Positions 23,678-33,062 of a stretch of 64,000 bases of DNA are shown here, in pieces; the stretch's first letter is position 1, and the number at the start of each line of letters is the position of its first letter. Where the stretch lies: the NCBI GenBank assembly GCA_903884455.1, contig CAISEW010000016.1, positions 1 through 64,000 on the forward strand, given 5' to 3'. Source of the stretch: an uncultured Chloroflexota bacterium (GTDB lineage: Bacteria; Chloroflexota; Dehalococcoidia; GIF9; AB-539-J10). The notes beneath the pieces are model-generated. The model searched no databases. It had not been told where the DNA came from and was given only the letters and a program-made list of their open reading frames with translations. The position numbers and the translations under genes are program-made.

Positions 23678-24452
23678 TGATTTGACTGCGGATTTTTTCA
23701 GCCACGTTTCTAGCCGCCTGGGCAAAATCCTTTTCCTTTGAGGCGTAAAGAATTTGCCTGGACACATTGATAATCGCCTTCTCGCCCCGGGCATCCACTC
23801 CGTAGCCAACTGCTGAAGCCAGGTCCCCTCCCTGTGCGCCAATGCCTGGGATAAGCAAAGGCATTTCGGGGCAAATTGAGCGGACTTTCTTTAATTCTTC
23901 AGGATAGGTCGCCCCGACGACCAGGCCGATGTTGCCATGAATATTCCATTCTTGGGCTTTTTGAGCCACTGCTTCGTATAGTGGCAGACCATTGGTGAGA
24001 AGGTCTTGGAAATCGGTGGCTCCGCGGTTTGATGTTCGGCACAGGATAAATACCCCTTTATCTTGATAGTTAATGAAAGGCTCTAGGGAATCGAAGCCAA
24101 GGTAGGGATTGACGGTAGCGGCATCGAAGCCCAGAACCGAAAAGAGAGCCCTGGCATAAGCCCTGGCAGTGTTACCGATATCGCCGCGCTTGGCATCACC
24201 AATTACAGGAATATCACCAGGCATATATTTAACGGTCTTCTCCAGGATAGCCAGCCCTTCGGTCCCTAAAGCTTCATAGAAAGCTAGATTGGGCTTATAG
24301 GCGCAGACCAGGTCGCAGGTGGCCTCGATAATGGCTTTGTTGAATTGTAAAACGTCTACCCCGGGCATAAGCTCAGGGTCGGGGTCGAGTCCGATGCAAA
24401 GCCAGCTCTTGTTCTTTCGGCTGGCATTAAGCAGTTTATCGGTGAATTTCAT
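23652..24452 (-). CDS. pyrF: Orotidine 5'-phosphate decarboxylase
   Basis: PyrF makes UMP, the last step of de novo pyrimidine synthesis. This is the longer type 2 form (266 residues): it begins CIGLDPDPELMPG, carries the catalytic Lys-Asp cluster in IGDAKRGDIGNTA, and ends with the phosphate-binding region LLIPGIGAQGGD and INVSRQILYA. No other pyrimidine genes are nearby apart from the overlapping DUF951 gene. It is divergent from tldD. Confidence 0.94.
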   Translation of the reverse strand: MKFTDKLLNASRKNKSWLCIGLDPDPELMPGVDVLQFNKAIIEATCDLVCAYKPNLAFYEALGTEGLAILEKTVKYMPGDIPVIGDAKRGDIGNTARAYARALFSVLGFDAATVNPYLGFDSLEPFINYQDKGVFILCRTSNRGATDFQDLLTNGLPLYEAVAQKAQEWNIHGNIGLVVGATYPEELKKVRSICPEMPLLIPGIGAQGGDLASAVGYGVDARGEKAIINVSRQILYASKEKDFAQAARNVAEKIRSQINDYRNKAR

Positions 24453-24574
24453 TACCGTACCCCAGATAATATCAGGAGATGAGGATAAATTAAAGCTCGG
24501 CCAACATTTTACTATATTGGGAGGTCATTGTGCAGGTAGCTTCGTTAATGTCGTGGCGCAGTTTACCTTGGGAG

Positions 24575-24612
24575 AGAGATTGCCACGCACCTTTCAGGTG
24601 CTCGCAATGACA
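24575..24612. repeat. GTCATTGCGAGG-type palindrome, partial copy before tldD
   Basis: GAGATTGCCACGCACCTTTCAGGTGCTCGCAATGAC contains both conserved ends (GAGATTGC and GCAATGAC) of the dispersed palindrome found at 46025, 49568, 58175 and 61999. It sits between pyrF and tldD and adds a misleading open frame upstream of tldD. Confidence 0.75.
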
Positions 24613-24630
24613 AAAGAGAGGCGGCTTAGA

Positions 24631-26037
24631 ATGACAACACTCTTTGCCTTTATTCGTGTCAAAGGCTACAATAAAGGCGTGCGCGACTTGATTGTTGATG
24701 CCTTGAAAGGCCGTGGTGCCGACTATATTGAAATCCATTTTGAAGAGAGCCAGGCTACCAGCATTGTCTACAGGGGGGAGAAGCTGGAGGAGATAAGCAA
24801 GGCTCGTAATTCTGGTGGCAATATCCGGGCTTTGGTCCAGGGTAGTTGGGGATTCGTCAGCTTTAATCGCCCGGATGGGTTGAGGGAGAAAGTGTCCCTG
24901 GCGGTGGAGGAGGCAAGATTAGCAGGCAGGGAATCATTTAAGCTTTTCCCTACAGAGCCTGTGGCGGACGCAGTGATCCCGCGATTGAAGCAGGATGCCA
25001 CAACCATACCGTTGGCAACCAAGAAAGAGCTTTTAGATAGCTATAATGATATTATGTTAAGTAGCTCAAAAATTCAGAGCACACGAATTAATTACCATGA
25101 TGTGAAGCGAAGGACTATTTTCGCCAATTCTGAAGGTAGTTACATAGAACAAGCTAAAACTGACCTTTCTTTACGATTGACAGCCATCGCTCGTGAGGAT
25201 AACGAGATTCAACAAGCCGGACTAAGTCTGGGCAGCAATGGTGAGTTTTCTGTTATGGAAGAGCTGCATGAGCAAGCACGGGATATAGCGAGGCGTGCGG
25301 CCGCCCTTCTTGCTGCCCCCCAGGTAAAGGGTGGAGAGTATACCGTGATTTTGGACCCTATTCTGGCGGGAGTCTTTGCTCATGAAGCCTTCGGACATTT
25401 ATCGGAGTCCGACCATGTATATCAAAATGAAAACCTGCGGCAAATCATGGTCCTGGGAAAGAGATTTGCCGGCAAGCATCTCAATATCATTGATGACCCT
25501 ACCATTCCCAATTTGCGGGGAAGTTATAAATACGATGATGAAGGGACGCCGACAAGGAGAACCTATCTTATCCGAGAGGGAATTCTGGAGGGCAGGCTTC
25601 ATTCCCGGGAAACAGCGGCTAAGATGGAAGAAAGGGCTACGGGGAATGCTCGAGCCATCAATTATCTCTTTCCCCCCATAGTGCGGATGAGCAATACCTT
25701 TATTGAGCCCGGTAACGCTTCTTTCGAGGAGATGCTTGGTGACATTGAGGAAGGCGTCTATGTTAAGGACTGGTACGGCGGAACGACTACCCTGGAGATG
25801 TTTACCTTTTCCGCTGGGGAAGCTTACATGATTCGCAGGGGGAGATTAGCGGAGTTATTGCGCCCCGTTGTGCTCACTGGTAATGTTTTTACTACCTTGC
25901 AAAATATAGATGCCATAGGCAATGACCTGGAGATGAATCAGGGTGGTGGCTGTGGCAAAGGGGGACAATACCCGTTGCCTGTTTCTGATGGGAGCCCACA
26001 TATCAGGATTCGCCATTGTGTGATAGGAGGAAGGTAG
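24631..26037 (+). CDS. tldD: Metalloprotease TldD
   Basis: TldD pairs with TldE (PmbA) as a heterodimeric zinc protease that acts on unfolded peptides and on peptide modification precursors such as microcins. The zinc motif HExxxH is present as HEAFGHLSESD, with the downstream conserved GGCGKGGQYPLPVSDGSPHI. The frame is open far upstream, but that part overlaps pyrF and a palindromic repeat and does not resemble the family; the ATG at 24631 is preceded by GAGAGG and gives 468 residues, normal for TldD. GTG 24679 is an alternative. tldE follows after the AT-rich repeat. Confidence 0.92.
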   Translation: MTTLFAFIRVKGYNKGVRDLIVDALKGRGADYIEIHFEESQATSIVYRGEKLEEISKARNSGGNIRALVQGSWGFVSFNRPDGLREKVSLAVEEARLAGRESFKLFPTEPVADAVIPRLKQDATTIPLATKKELLDSYNDIMLSSSKIQSTRINYHDVKRRTIFANSEGSYIEQAKTDLSLRLTAIAREDNEIQQAGLSLGSNGEFSVMEELHEQARDIARRAAALLAAPQVKGGEYTVILDPILAGVFAHEAFGHLSESDHVYQNENLRQIMVLGKRFAGKHLNIIDDPTIPNLRGSYKYDDEGTPTRRTYLIREGILEGRLHSRETAAKMEERATGNARAINYLFPPIVRMSNTFIEPGNASFEEMLGDIEEGVYVKDWYGGTTTLEMFTFSAGEAYMIRRGRLAELLRPVVLTGNVFTTLQNIDAIGNDLEMNQGGGCGKGGQYPLPVSDGSPHIRIRHCVIGGR

Positions 26038-26094
26038 CAAATAAACCTCAAATGCCAAATGCCAAATGCCAAACAAATGACATCGCTCAGGAAA

Positions 26095-26238
26095 TAAAAG
26101 AGTAAAAATAAAAATGCAAAATGACAAAGCAAAATTCAAAGATGAATTTAAAGATTGACCCTGAAAGGAAAAAGATGAAGTTTTTTTACATTTTAGATTG
26201 TAATTTTGATTTTTTATCTTTGAGTTTTAATGTTGTTT
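26095..26238. repeat. AT-rich dispersed inverted-repeat element, copy 3
   Basis: AATAAAAATGCAAAATGACAAAGC on the left and ACATTTTAGATTGTAATTTTG on the right form imperfectly complementary arms, in the gap between tldD and tldE. A short tandem AAATGCC repeat precedes it at 26049-26069. Confidence 0.6.
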
Positions 26239-26255
26239 AGGGACTAAGATTTAAG

Positions 26256-27575
26256 ATGGAAGGTCTTTTGGAGGTCCTGCGCTCGGCTCGGAAGGTGGCT
26301 GAGCAAGCTGAGGTTTTTTCAGCTTCTGTTCGGGCAACGACGATACAGTTTGAAGCCAATGAACTAAAACAAGTCCAGACCAGAGAGAGTAGCAGTAGTG
26401 CCTTACGAATTTTCAGGGAAGGTAAAATGGGCTTTGCTATTGCGAGTGGAGGGGGTGGTTGGGAAGCCTTGGTGGACATGGCTGTGGAAACATCTCAATT
26501 TGGCGGTCCGGCCAATTTTCAGTTTCCTTCCTCTCAGGACTATTCGAAAGTGCGCATCTTCGACCCTAAAATAGAAAAAATGGCTATGGAGAGGATGGTT
26601 GATATCGGGAAGGAGCTTATAGCCAAGATTAAGGGGCATACTCCTGATATCCTGTGCGATGTTCAAGTAACCAAGGGGACAAGCTCCGTCTCCTTAATTA
26701 ATTCTCAAGGCGGTGAGGGGGGGTATGATAAGAGCTTTTTTAGCCTTGGCCTGGAAGGCATTCTTGTTCGGGATACAGATATACTCTGGGTAGATGATAG
26801 TGAAAGCTCATGTCGCCCCGGTTTTATCGCGATTGATGCCCTGGCTGATAGGGTGATATGGCAACTGGAAATGGCAAAGAAAAAAGCTACTGTATCTACC
26901 AAGTTGCTGCCGATAATTTTTACACCTCTTGGAGTAGCCAGTGTTTTGTTGAGCCCTCTAGTGCTGGCGTTTAACAGCAAAACAGTCCTCGAGGGAGCTT
27001 CGCCTTTAAAAGATAAACTGGGAGAGCAGGTTTTTGACAAAAAACTGAGCTTATGGGATGATGCTACCGTAGCTTACGGCGTAGGGAGTTATCCTTTTGA
27101 TGACGAGGGGGTGCCCGGCCAGCGTCTACCGCTTGTTGTAAATGGAGTAGTGACGAATTTCCTTTATGATTTACAGACGGCAGCTTTAGCTGGCACACAC
27201 AGTACCGGTAACGGTAGGCGGGCAGGTGGTGGTTTTCCCAGCCCAGCTATAAGCTCTCTTATTTTAGGAAAAGGAGATATTTCTTTCCAGGCGATGGTGA
27301 AAGATATGAAAGAAGGATTAATTGTGGAGGAAGTTATTGGTGCTGAGCAGGGTAATCTTCTGGGTGGTGACTTCAGTGGCAATGTTTTGCTGGGATACAA
27401 GGTAGAGAATGGTGAGATAGTGGGGAGAGTGAAAGATACTATGATTGCCGGTAACGTATATCAAGTATTAAAAGAGCTTCTGGGCATAGGACAGGAAGCA
27501 AGATGGGTGGGCGGGATTTTGCAAACTCCTCCTTTATATTGCTCTCGTGTATCGGTGACGACCAAGGGAAGCTAA
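26256..27575 (+). CDS. pmbA: TldE/PmbA, partner subunit of TldD
   Basis: TldE is the catalytically silent partner in the TldD/TldE protease. It shares the two-domain fold: an N-terminal region with RATTIQFEANELKQVQTRES, and a C-terminal barrel with THSTGNGRRAGGGFPSPAI and GAEQGNLLGGDFSGNVLLGYKV. The HExxxH motif is absent, as expected for this subunit. At 439 residues it is a full-length member. PAC2 starts one base after its stop. Confidence 0.92.
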   Translation: MEGLLEVLRSARKVAEQAEVFSASVRATTIQFEANELKQVQTRESSSSALRIFREGKMGFAIASGGGGWEALVDMAVETSQFGGPANFQFPSSQDYSKVRIFDPKIEKMAMERMVDIGKELIAKIKGHTPDILCDVQVTKGTSSVSLINSQGGEGGYDKSFFSLGLEGILVRDTDILWVDDSESSCRPGFIAIDALADRVIWQLEMAKKKATVSTKLLPIIFTPLGVASVLLSPLVLAFNSKTVLEGASPLKDKLGEQVFDKKLSLWDDATVAYGVGSYPFDDEGVPGQRLPLVVNGVVTNFLYDLQTAALAGTHSTGNGRRAGGGFPSPAISSLILGKGDISFQAMVKDMKEGLIVEEVIGAEQGNLLGGDFSGNVLLGYKVENGEIVGRVKDTMIAGNVYQVLKELLGIGQEARWVGGILQTPPLYCSRVSVTTKGS

Positions 27576-27576
27576 G

Positions 27577-28365
27577 ATGGATACGAAAGACGTAATAAAA
27601 CTTTATAAGCACCCACGCCCTAAGAGTTGTTCCATGCTTGCCTCATGGCCGGGCATTGGCGACGTTTCCCTAACCGCGGCGAAGTATCTTGTGGAGAAGC
27701 TAAATGCTGTAGAAATAGGGGAGATTGAACCTGTTAATTTCTTTGAACCAGTGGGTGTCACTGTCAGAGACAACGTGGTTGAAAGCCCTCGTTTTCCCGA
27801 GAGCAAGTTTTATTATTGGCAGTATCCCAAGGCCGGTAAAGGCTTGGTGATTTTTATTGGGGAAGAACAGCCTGCTTTTAAAGGGTATGAACTGGTTAAC
27901 TGTGTTTTGGACGTAGCACAAAGGCTTAGAGTGTCAAGGGTATATAGTTGTGCTGCTGCGGTAACACGTATCCACCATAGTGAAGAGATGAAGGTTTGGG
28001 GAGCAGCTACAACCTCCAATTTAGTTGACGAGTTAAGCAAACAAAATGTGATTCTTAGAGATAGCCTTCGCATCGCTGGTTTGAACGGATTGATACTAGG
28101 GATGGCTAAAGAAAGGGAGATGGAAGGCGTTTGCTTGCTGGGCGAAGTGCCATCGTATGCCACGCAAATAGCAAATCCCAAAGCCTCCCTGGCTGTGCTT
28201 GGTATCCTGACTAAAATGTTAGGAATTACACTTGACTTGACCGAGCTTAGTCATCTGGCCGAACGAGTGGATGAGGAGATGGATAGAATAGCAAAGAGAG
28301 TGACGGCTGAATATATTGACCAGTTCACCGAGCCTATTTGGGAGCAGGATGAGGAAGAAGAGTGA
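27577..28365 (+). CDS. PAC2 family (proteasome assembly chaperone-like) protein
   Basis: The protein belongs to the PAC2 superfamily by its SMLASWPGIGDVSLTAAKYL opening, the HHSEEMKVWGAA region and the conserved GLNGLILGMAKEREMEG and LLGEVPSYATQIANPKAS motifs. Archaeal and actinobacterial relatives act in or near proteasome pathways, but the function in bacteria without a proteasome is unknown. It starts one base after tldE and is probably co-translated with it, which hints at a link with the TldD/TldE protease. The C-terminus is strongly acidic (DEEEE). Confidence 0.85.
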   Translation: MDTKDVIKLYKHPRPKSCSMLASWPGIGDVSLTAAKYLVEKLNAVEIGEIEPVNFFEPVGVTVRDNVVESPRFPESKFYYWQYPKAGKGLVIFIGEEQPAFKGYELVNCVLDVAQRLRVSRVYSCAAAVTRIHHSEEMKVWGAATTSNLVDELSKQNVILRDSLRIAGLNGLILGMAKEREMEGVCLLGEVPSYATQIANPKASLAVLGILTKMLGITLDLTELSHLAERVDEEMDRIAKRVTAEYIDQFTEPIWEQDEEEE

Positions 28366-28401
28366 ATGAGTCGAGCAGTCCTGGTCTAGGAAGAGCCCAC
28401 A

Positions 28402-28430
28402 TTGACCGACAAAGGTAGATATGCTACCAT
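28402..28430 (+). promoter_or_regulatory. Candidate promoter of the uracil-DNA glycosylase gene, leaderless
   Basis: TTGACC and TACCAT are exactly 17 bases apart. The -10 box ends eight bases before the ATG at 28439, and no Shine-Dalgarno site is seen. Confidence 0.45.
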
Positions 28431-28438
28431 CGGATTAG

Positions 28439-29035
28439 ATGTCAGTTTTAGCACAACTTTGTGAGGAAATTGTAGCTTGTCGGGATTGTGAGCTAGCTAA
28501 GTCTCGCACTAAAGTGGTACCTGGTGAGGGGGCCGAAGACGCGGACCTACTTTTTATCGGTGAAGCTCCAGGCTGGCACGAAGACCAGCAAGGGCGTCCC
28601 TTCGTCGGGCCAGCAGGACAGTTTCTGGACCAACTGTTAACCTCAATTGGTTTACGGCGTGAGGAAGTTTATATTGCTAATGTAATTAAGTGCCGTCCTC
28701 CCCAAAACCGTGAGCCACTACCAGCGGAGATACAAAGTTGTTGCAAATGGCTTGACCGTCAAATAGAGATAATTCAGCCCCAAATGATTATTACTTTGGG
28801 ACGTTACTCTCTAGCGCGGTATTTTCCCACTGAGAGCATCGGAAAGATTCATGGAAAGCCGCGAAAGTTGGGAGGCGTCATTTATTACCCCATGTATCAT
28901 CCTGCAGCAGCTCTCCATCAGGGCTCTCTACGACGGACCATCGAAACGGATATACTCAGGATTCCGCAGATATTAGCTCAAGGTAAAGACCTGCCTCAAG
29001 ACACAGTTGAATCTCAACAATTAAGCTTGTTTTAG
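28439..29035 (+). CDS. Family 4 uracil-DNA glycosylase (Fe-S)
   Basis: This enzyme removes uracil from DNA during base excision repair. It has the four cysteines for a 4Fe-4S cluster (C14 and C17 in CRDC, one in IKCRPPQN, one in SCCKWL), the catalytic GEAPGWHEDQQGRPFVG, and the C-terminal substrate-binding MYHPAAALHQ. The type 4 class is typical of thermophiles and many anaerobes. 198 residues, full length. It lies upstream of RNase J. Confidence 0.93.
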   Translation: MSVLAQLCEEIVACRDCELAKSRTKVVPGEGAEDADLLFIGEAPGWHEDQQGRPFVGPAGQFLDQLLTSIGLRREEVYIANVIKCRPPQNREPLPAEIQSCCKWLDRQIEIIQPQMIITLGRYSLARYFPTESIGKIHGKPRKLGGVIYYPMYHPAAALHQGSLRRTIETDILRIPQILAQGKDLPQDTVESQQLSLF

Positions 29036-29068
29036 AACCATGTTCTGAATGAAAGGAAGAGAAAAATC

Positions 29069-30760
29069 ATGCCAACACATAAATTAAGAGTCATCCCTCT
29101 AGGCGGATTGGGTGAAATTGGTAAGAACATGATGGCACTGGAATATGGCAATGACATCGTCGTCATTGATGCCGGACTTATGTTCCCCAGCGAGGAGATG
29201 CTGGGAGTTGACTTGCTTATCCCGGATATTAGCTATCTTTTGGCGAGACAGCAAAAGTTAAGGGGGATAGTGATTACTCATGGGCACGAAGACCACATTG
29301 GGGCACTGCCTTACATTTTATCTCGCATCGCCCCTCCAATTTATGCTACCAAGTTTGCTCGAGAGCTGATTCTCATGGAGCTCAAGCAGCGAGGAGTGAA
29401 AACTGGCGTAAAATTGAATTTAGTTAGGCCGGGGAACAGGATTACACTGGGTAAGTTCACCATAGAATTTTTCTCTGTTTGCCATAGTATTCCTGATTCT
29501 GTAGGGCTGATAATTCACACTCCCCTGGGAATTGTAGTTCACAGTGGTGATTTTAAGATCGATTATACGCCGGTCATTAGCGAGGCTACTAACTTTAGCC
29601 AATTAGCTTCGCTAGGGGCCAAGGGTGTTTTGCTGTTTCTTTCTGACTCCACCTATGCCGAGCTTCCTGGATATACTCCTTCCGAGCGGGTGGTTAGCGA
29701 TACTTTAGATAGGATTATAAGCGAGGCAAAGGGAAGGGTAATCGTAACTACATTTGCCTCTCTCATATCTCGCGCGCAGCAAGTATTTGATATTGCCGTT
29801 AAACATGGTCGCCGTGTATTTATCATCGGGCGGAGCATGAAGGAGATAGTGAGCATGGCATTGAAAACGGGTTATCTTACTGCTCCCCCCGGCCTTATTT
29901 GTCGCTTGGACGAACTTAAGACCTTGCCTCACAATCGAGTTATCGTGTTGAGCACGGGAAGTCAAGGTGAGCCCACTTCTGCCTTAGTACGTATGGCTAA
30001 TCGCGACCCCAGTAGTCGAGTTCAGATAGTCCCCGGCGACACCGTGGTGATTTCAGCAACTCCTATTCCCGGCAATGAGGCATTGGTTAGCAAGACTACA
30101 GACAGCCTTTTTCGTCAAGGTGCCAATGTAATTTACGACAAGCTGGCTCAAGTTCATGTCCACGGGCATGGTAGTCAAGAGGAGTTGAAGCTTTTGCTTA
30201 GTTTGGTTAAGCCTAAATTCTTTGTTCCTGTTCATGGGGAGTATCGCCATTTAAGCTTGCATGCCGGCTTAGCTCGAAGTATGGGTATACCCAAAGATAA
30301 CATTTTTGTCCTTGATAATGGGGATATTCTTGAACTTGGGCAAGATTCAGGAAAGGTGGTTGCTCGAACCCGTGTCGGAGTTATCTATGTAAGCGGCATG
30401 ATAACAGGCGAGCTGGATGGCGGTGTGCTTCGAGACCGCAAATTACTTTCGCGGGACGGCGTTGTTGTGGTGACCATTGCTGTTGATGCTGAAAATGGGA
30501 AACTAGCTGAAAGGCCGCGCATTATGACGCGGGGCTTCATTAATGCTGGAGAGGAACAGAAATTGGTTGAGAAAGGCCGGGATGTGGTGCTAGCTGCTTT
30601 AAATCATGATAAAGGACGTTTGATTGAACTAAGCTTCGTTGATGCCAAAGTAAAAGATTCCCTGAGCAGATTCTTTTATGAACAAATTCATCGTCGTCCT
30701 GTTATCATTCCTGTGGTTGTGGAGGTAAGAGGGAAGAATCCAGAAGCCAGTAGCCAGTAG
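29069..30760 (+). CDS. rnj: Ribonuclease J
   Basis: A metallo-beta-lactamase/beta-CASP nuclease with 5'-3' exonuclease and endonuclease activity on RNA. The metal site ITHGHEDHIGALPY is near residue 74, with HSGDFKIDYTP and the beta-CASP motif TFASLISRAQQV; VPVHGEYRHL provides further zinc ligands. The C-terminal domain is complete, giving 563 residues. AGGAAGAG precedes the ATG. It acts in mRNA turnover and 16S rRNA maturation. Confidence 0.94.
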   Translation: MPTHKLRVIPLGGLGEIGKNMMALEYGNDIVVIDAGLMFPSEEMLGVDLLIPDISYLLARQQKLRGIVITHGHEDHIGALPYILSRIAPPIYATKFARELILMELKQRGVKTGVKLNLVRPGNRITLGKFTIEFFSVCHSIPDSVGLIIHTPLGIVVHSGDFKIDYTPVISEATNFSQLASLGAKGVLLFLSDSTYAELPGYTPSERVVSDTLDRIISEAKGRVIVTTFASLISRAQQVFDIAVKHGRRVFIIGRSMKEIVSMALKTGYLTAPPGLICRLDELKTLPHNRVIVLSTGSQGEPTSALVRMANRDPSSRVQIVPGDTVVISATPIPGNEALVSKTTDSLFRQGANVIYDKLAQVHVHGHGSQEELKLLLSLVKPKFFVPVHGEYRHLSLHAGLARSMGIPKDNIFVLDNGDILELGQDSGKVVARTRVGVIYVSGMITGELDGGVLRDRKLLSRDGVVVVTIAVDAENGKLAERPRIMTRGFINAGEEQKLVEKGRDVVLAALNHDKGRLIELSFVDAKVKDSLSRFFYEQIHRRPVIIPVVVEVRGKNPEASSQ

Positions 30761-30800
30761 GAAGTGGACTTCTGACTACTAATTTCGGGGGCATAAGTCC

Positions 30801-32933
30801 GTGTCTAAAACAAAAAGTGGGGCTAAGTCGGGGCGGAAGGCAAAGGAAAGCCGGCCAGCATGGAAGCGATTCTTTAGCTTCATAGCTTCACCGGTGGTAC
30901 GAAGGCTTATCTTAATTATCGTAGTAGTAGTATTGCTGTATGTATTATGGGAAGACATACTCACACTGTTTGGTTATGGATTAATAATAATAGCCATTGC
31001 TTTGGGCACGCTGGTCTGGATGGCCTGGCGGCGGCAGTTCTCTATTGTGAAACAGATGTGGAATTGGGTTCTCGGGGGCATTAGCCTGGCTTGTGCCGTG
31101 TGGGGAATCCTTGCTTTCTTCCACGGGGAAGGTGTTTTGAAGGACGCCACACTGGGAGGCAAAATTGGGCAGAGCATAATAATGTATTCTCCCGATAAAG
31201 TTGGAGGACTTCTAGTAGCCGGGCTTGTCCTGCTCGGCATTATTTTGATCATTCCTCGGAAGTGTTGGAACGCTGCTAAGAATGCCTGGCGTCTCTTGGC
31301 CAAAGTTTTCCGACCCCGTCTCAGGGGCATCTTTTCTCGGCGAGCTCCTGCTAAAGCTACCTCTCTCGAGGCTACCTCTCCTGAAGCAGGGGCAGTCAAT
31401 GAAGAGGAGGCAAAGCCTGCTCCATCTCCTTCCCCTCCCGGGTGGCAATCAGAACATGAACCAATTCTCACCCCCGGAGGATGGCATCTTCCGCCGATTG
31501 ATATCTTGGATAAGCCAGTTGAGATGAAATTGGACAAGGACGCCATTGACCAACGAGCCCGATTGATTGAGGAAGCTCTAGCGAGCTATGGTGTGGAAGC
31601 CAAGGTTGTGCAGATAAACATAGGGCCTACCGTGACACAGTTTGGTGTTGAGCCTGGTTGGGACAAGAAATATAAGGAAATAAGAGAAAAGGGGAAGAAT
31701 GGTAGCTATGAAACGAAGGTGGAAGAAGTATCCCGAACCAGGGTAAGGGTAGATCGCATTACCTCTTTGGCTAATGATTTAGCTTTAGCCCTGGCTGCGC
31801 CCAGCATCAGGATTGAGGCTCCCGTGCCTGGAGCACCGGTGGTGGGCATTGAGGTTCCTAACACTGTGTTTGGCTCAGTTGCTCTGCGCGGTGCGATAGA
31901 GAGCGCTGCTTTTCAAAAGATTAAAGCCCGCTCCAAGCTAGCTATCGCTTTGGGTAAAGGTGCTGGTGGTGAGGCAGTGGCAGCCGACCTAACCAGGATG
32001 CCGCATTTGCTTATCGCTGGAGCTACTGGTAGTGGTAAAACTGTTTGTCTTAATTCTGTTATTTGTTGCTTGCTTTTGCACAACAGCCCCGACGATGTTC
32101 GGTTGATTATGATTGACCCCAAGAGAGTGGAGTTAGTGACTTTTAATGGGGTGCCCCAGCTACTTGCTCCTGTGGTTGTGGATACTGACAAGGCGATAAA
32201 GGCTTTAAGATGGCTTAATCAGGAGATGGATAGTCGATATCGTCAGTTTGCTAAGGCGGGAGCACGCAATATTGAGGGGTATAACAAAGACCGCACACCT
32301 GGAGAAGGGTTGCCATATTTAGTGCTCCTCATTGACGAACTGGCTGATTTAATGATGACAGCTTCCGATGAGGTGGAACATACACTTTGTCGATTAGCTC
32401 AATTAGCTAGGGCTACAGGCATTCATCTCGTTGTAGCTACACAACGCCCTTCAGTAGATGTGGTTACCGGGCTTATTAAAGCTAACTTTCCTACCCGTAT
32501 TAGTTTCGCCGTTACTTCTCAGGTAGATTCCAGGACTATACTTGACATGGTAGGTGCTGAGAAATTGCTAGGTAGAGGGGATATGCTCTACATGCCTACT
32601 GAAGCTAGCAAGCCTAAACGTCTTCAAGGAAGCTTTGTTTCTGATGCTGAGATTGAGAGATTGGTGTATTTCTGGGGGAACCAGCGGCAGATTGAGGTGA
32701 GCTCTGTTAACTTTGATGAAGTAGCTGAGCGCCTCTTAGGTGCCCAGATAGCTGCTCCTCCCGACCCTCTTCTGGAAGAGGCAAAGCGCCTGGCACAAGA
32801 CTATAGACATGTCTCCACCTCTTTCTTACAACGCCGTCTTCGTATTGGCTATCCTAGAGCTGCCCGCCTTATGGAAGCGCTGCAACAAGCAGGTTTAGTG
32901 GAAGAGACTCCGCCCGAAACGGAGAAATTCTAA
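30801..32933 (+). CDS. ftsK: DNA translocase FtsK/SpoIIIE
   Basis: A membrane-anchored hexameric motor that pumps chromosomal DNA through the division septum. About four membrane segments (around 34-50, 57-75, 90-106, 133-150) are followed by a proline-rich linker, the alpha/beta motor with Walker A GATGSGKT at 406-413 and Walker B LVLLIDELADLMM, and a C-terminal winged-helix gamma domain (SFLQRRLRIGYPRAARLMEAL) that reads KOPS-type sites. Translation starts at GTG. The linker is short, giving a 710-residue SpoIIIE-like length. Confidence 0.94.
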   Translation: MSKTKSGAKSGRKAKESRPAWKRFFSFIASPVVRRLILIIVVVVLLYVLWEDILTLFGYGLIIIAIALGTLVWMAWRRQFSIVKQMWNWVLGGISLACAVWGILAFFHGEGVLKDATLGGKIGQSIIMYSPDKVGGLLVAGLVLLGIILIIPRKCWNAAKNAWRLLAKVFRPRLRGIFSRRAPAKATSLEATSPEAGAVNEEEAKPAPSPSPPGWQSEHEPILTPGGWHLPPIDILDKPVEMKLDKDAIDQRARLIEEALASYGVEAKVVQINIGPTVTQFGVEPGWDKKYKEIREKGKNGSYETKVEEVSRTRVRVDRITSLANDLALALAAPSIRIEAPVPGAPVVGIEVPNTVFGSVALRGAIESAAFQKIKARSKLAIALGKGAGGEAVAADLTRMPHLLIAGATGSGKTVCLNSVICCLLLHNSPDDVRLIMIDPKRVELVTFNGVPQLLAPVVVDTDKAIKALRWLNQEMDSRYRQFAKAGARNIEGYNKDRTPGEGLPYLVLLIDELADLMMTASDEVEHTLCRLAQLARATGIHLVVATQRPSVDVVTGLIKANFPTRISFAVTSQVDSRTILDMVGAEKLLGRGDMLYMPTEASKPKRLQGSFVSDAEIERLVYFWGNQRQIEVSSVNFDEVAERLLGAQIAAPPDPLLEEAKRLAQDYRHVSTSFLQRRLRIGYPRAARLMEALQQAGLVEETPPETEKF

Positions 32934-32959
32934 TTTCTAATCTCTAAATCCTAAACAAA

Positions 32960-33062
32960 CCTGTTTGAAATGCAAAATGCAAAAATAAAAATGCAAAGTG
33001 ACAAAGCAAAAGTCAAAAGTTTTTTGCATTTTGCATTGTAATTTTGATTTTTGATTTTGTTT
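32960..33062. repeat. AT-rich dispersed inverted-repeat element, copy 4
   Basis: AAATGCAAAATGCAAAAATAAAAATGC on the left mirrors TTTGCATTTTGCATTGTAATTTTGATTTTTG on the right. It fills the convergent gap between ftsK and apgM, and could form a long imperfect hairpin acting as a two-way terminator. Confidence 0.65.

Noticed and set aside
23678-23842. N-terminal extension of the DUF951 protein
   Set aside because: It lies entirely within pyrF; the DUF951 family starts at the MTIEIKLG methionine.
24319-24630. N-terminal extension of tldD
   Set aside because: It overlaps the pyrF gene on the opposite strand and a dispersed palindrome, and does not resemble TldD; a downstream ATG gives the normal length.
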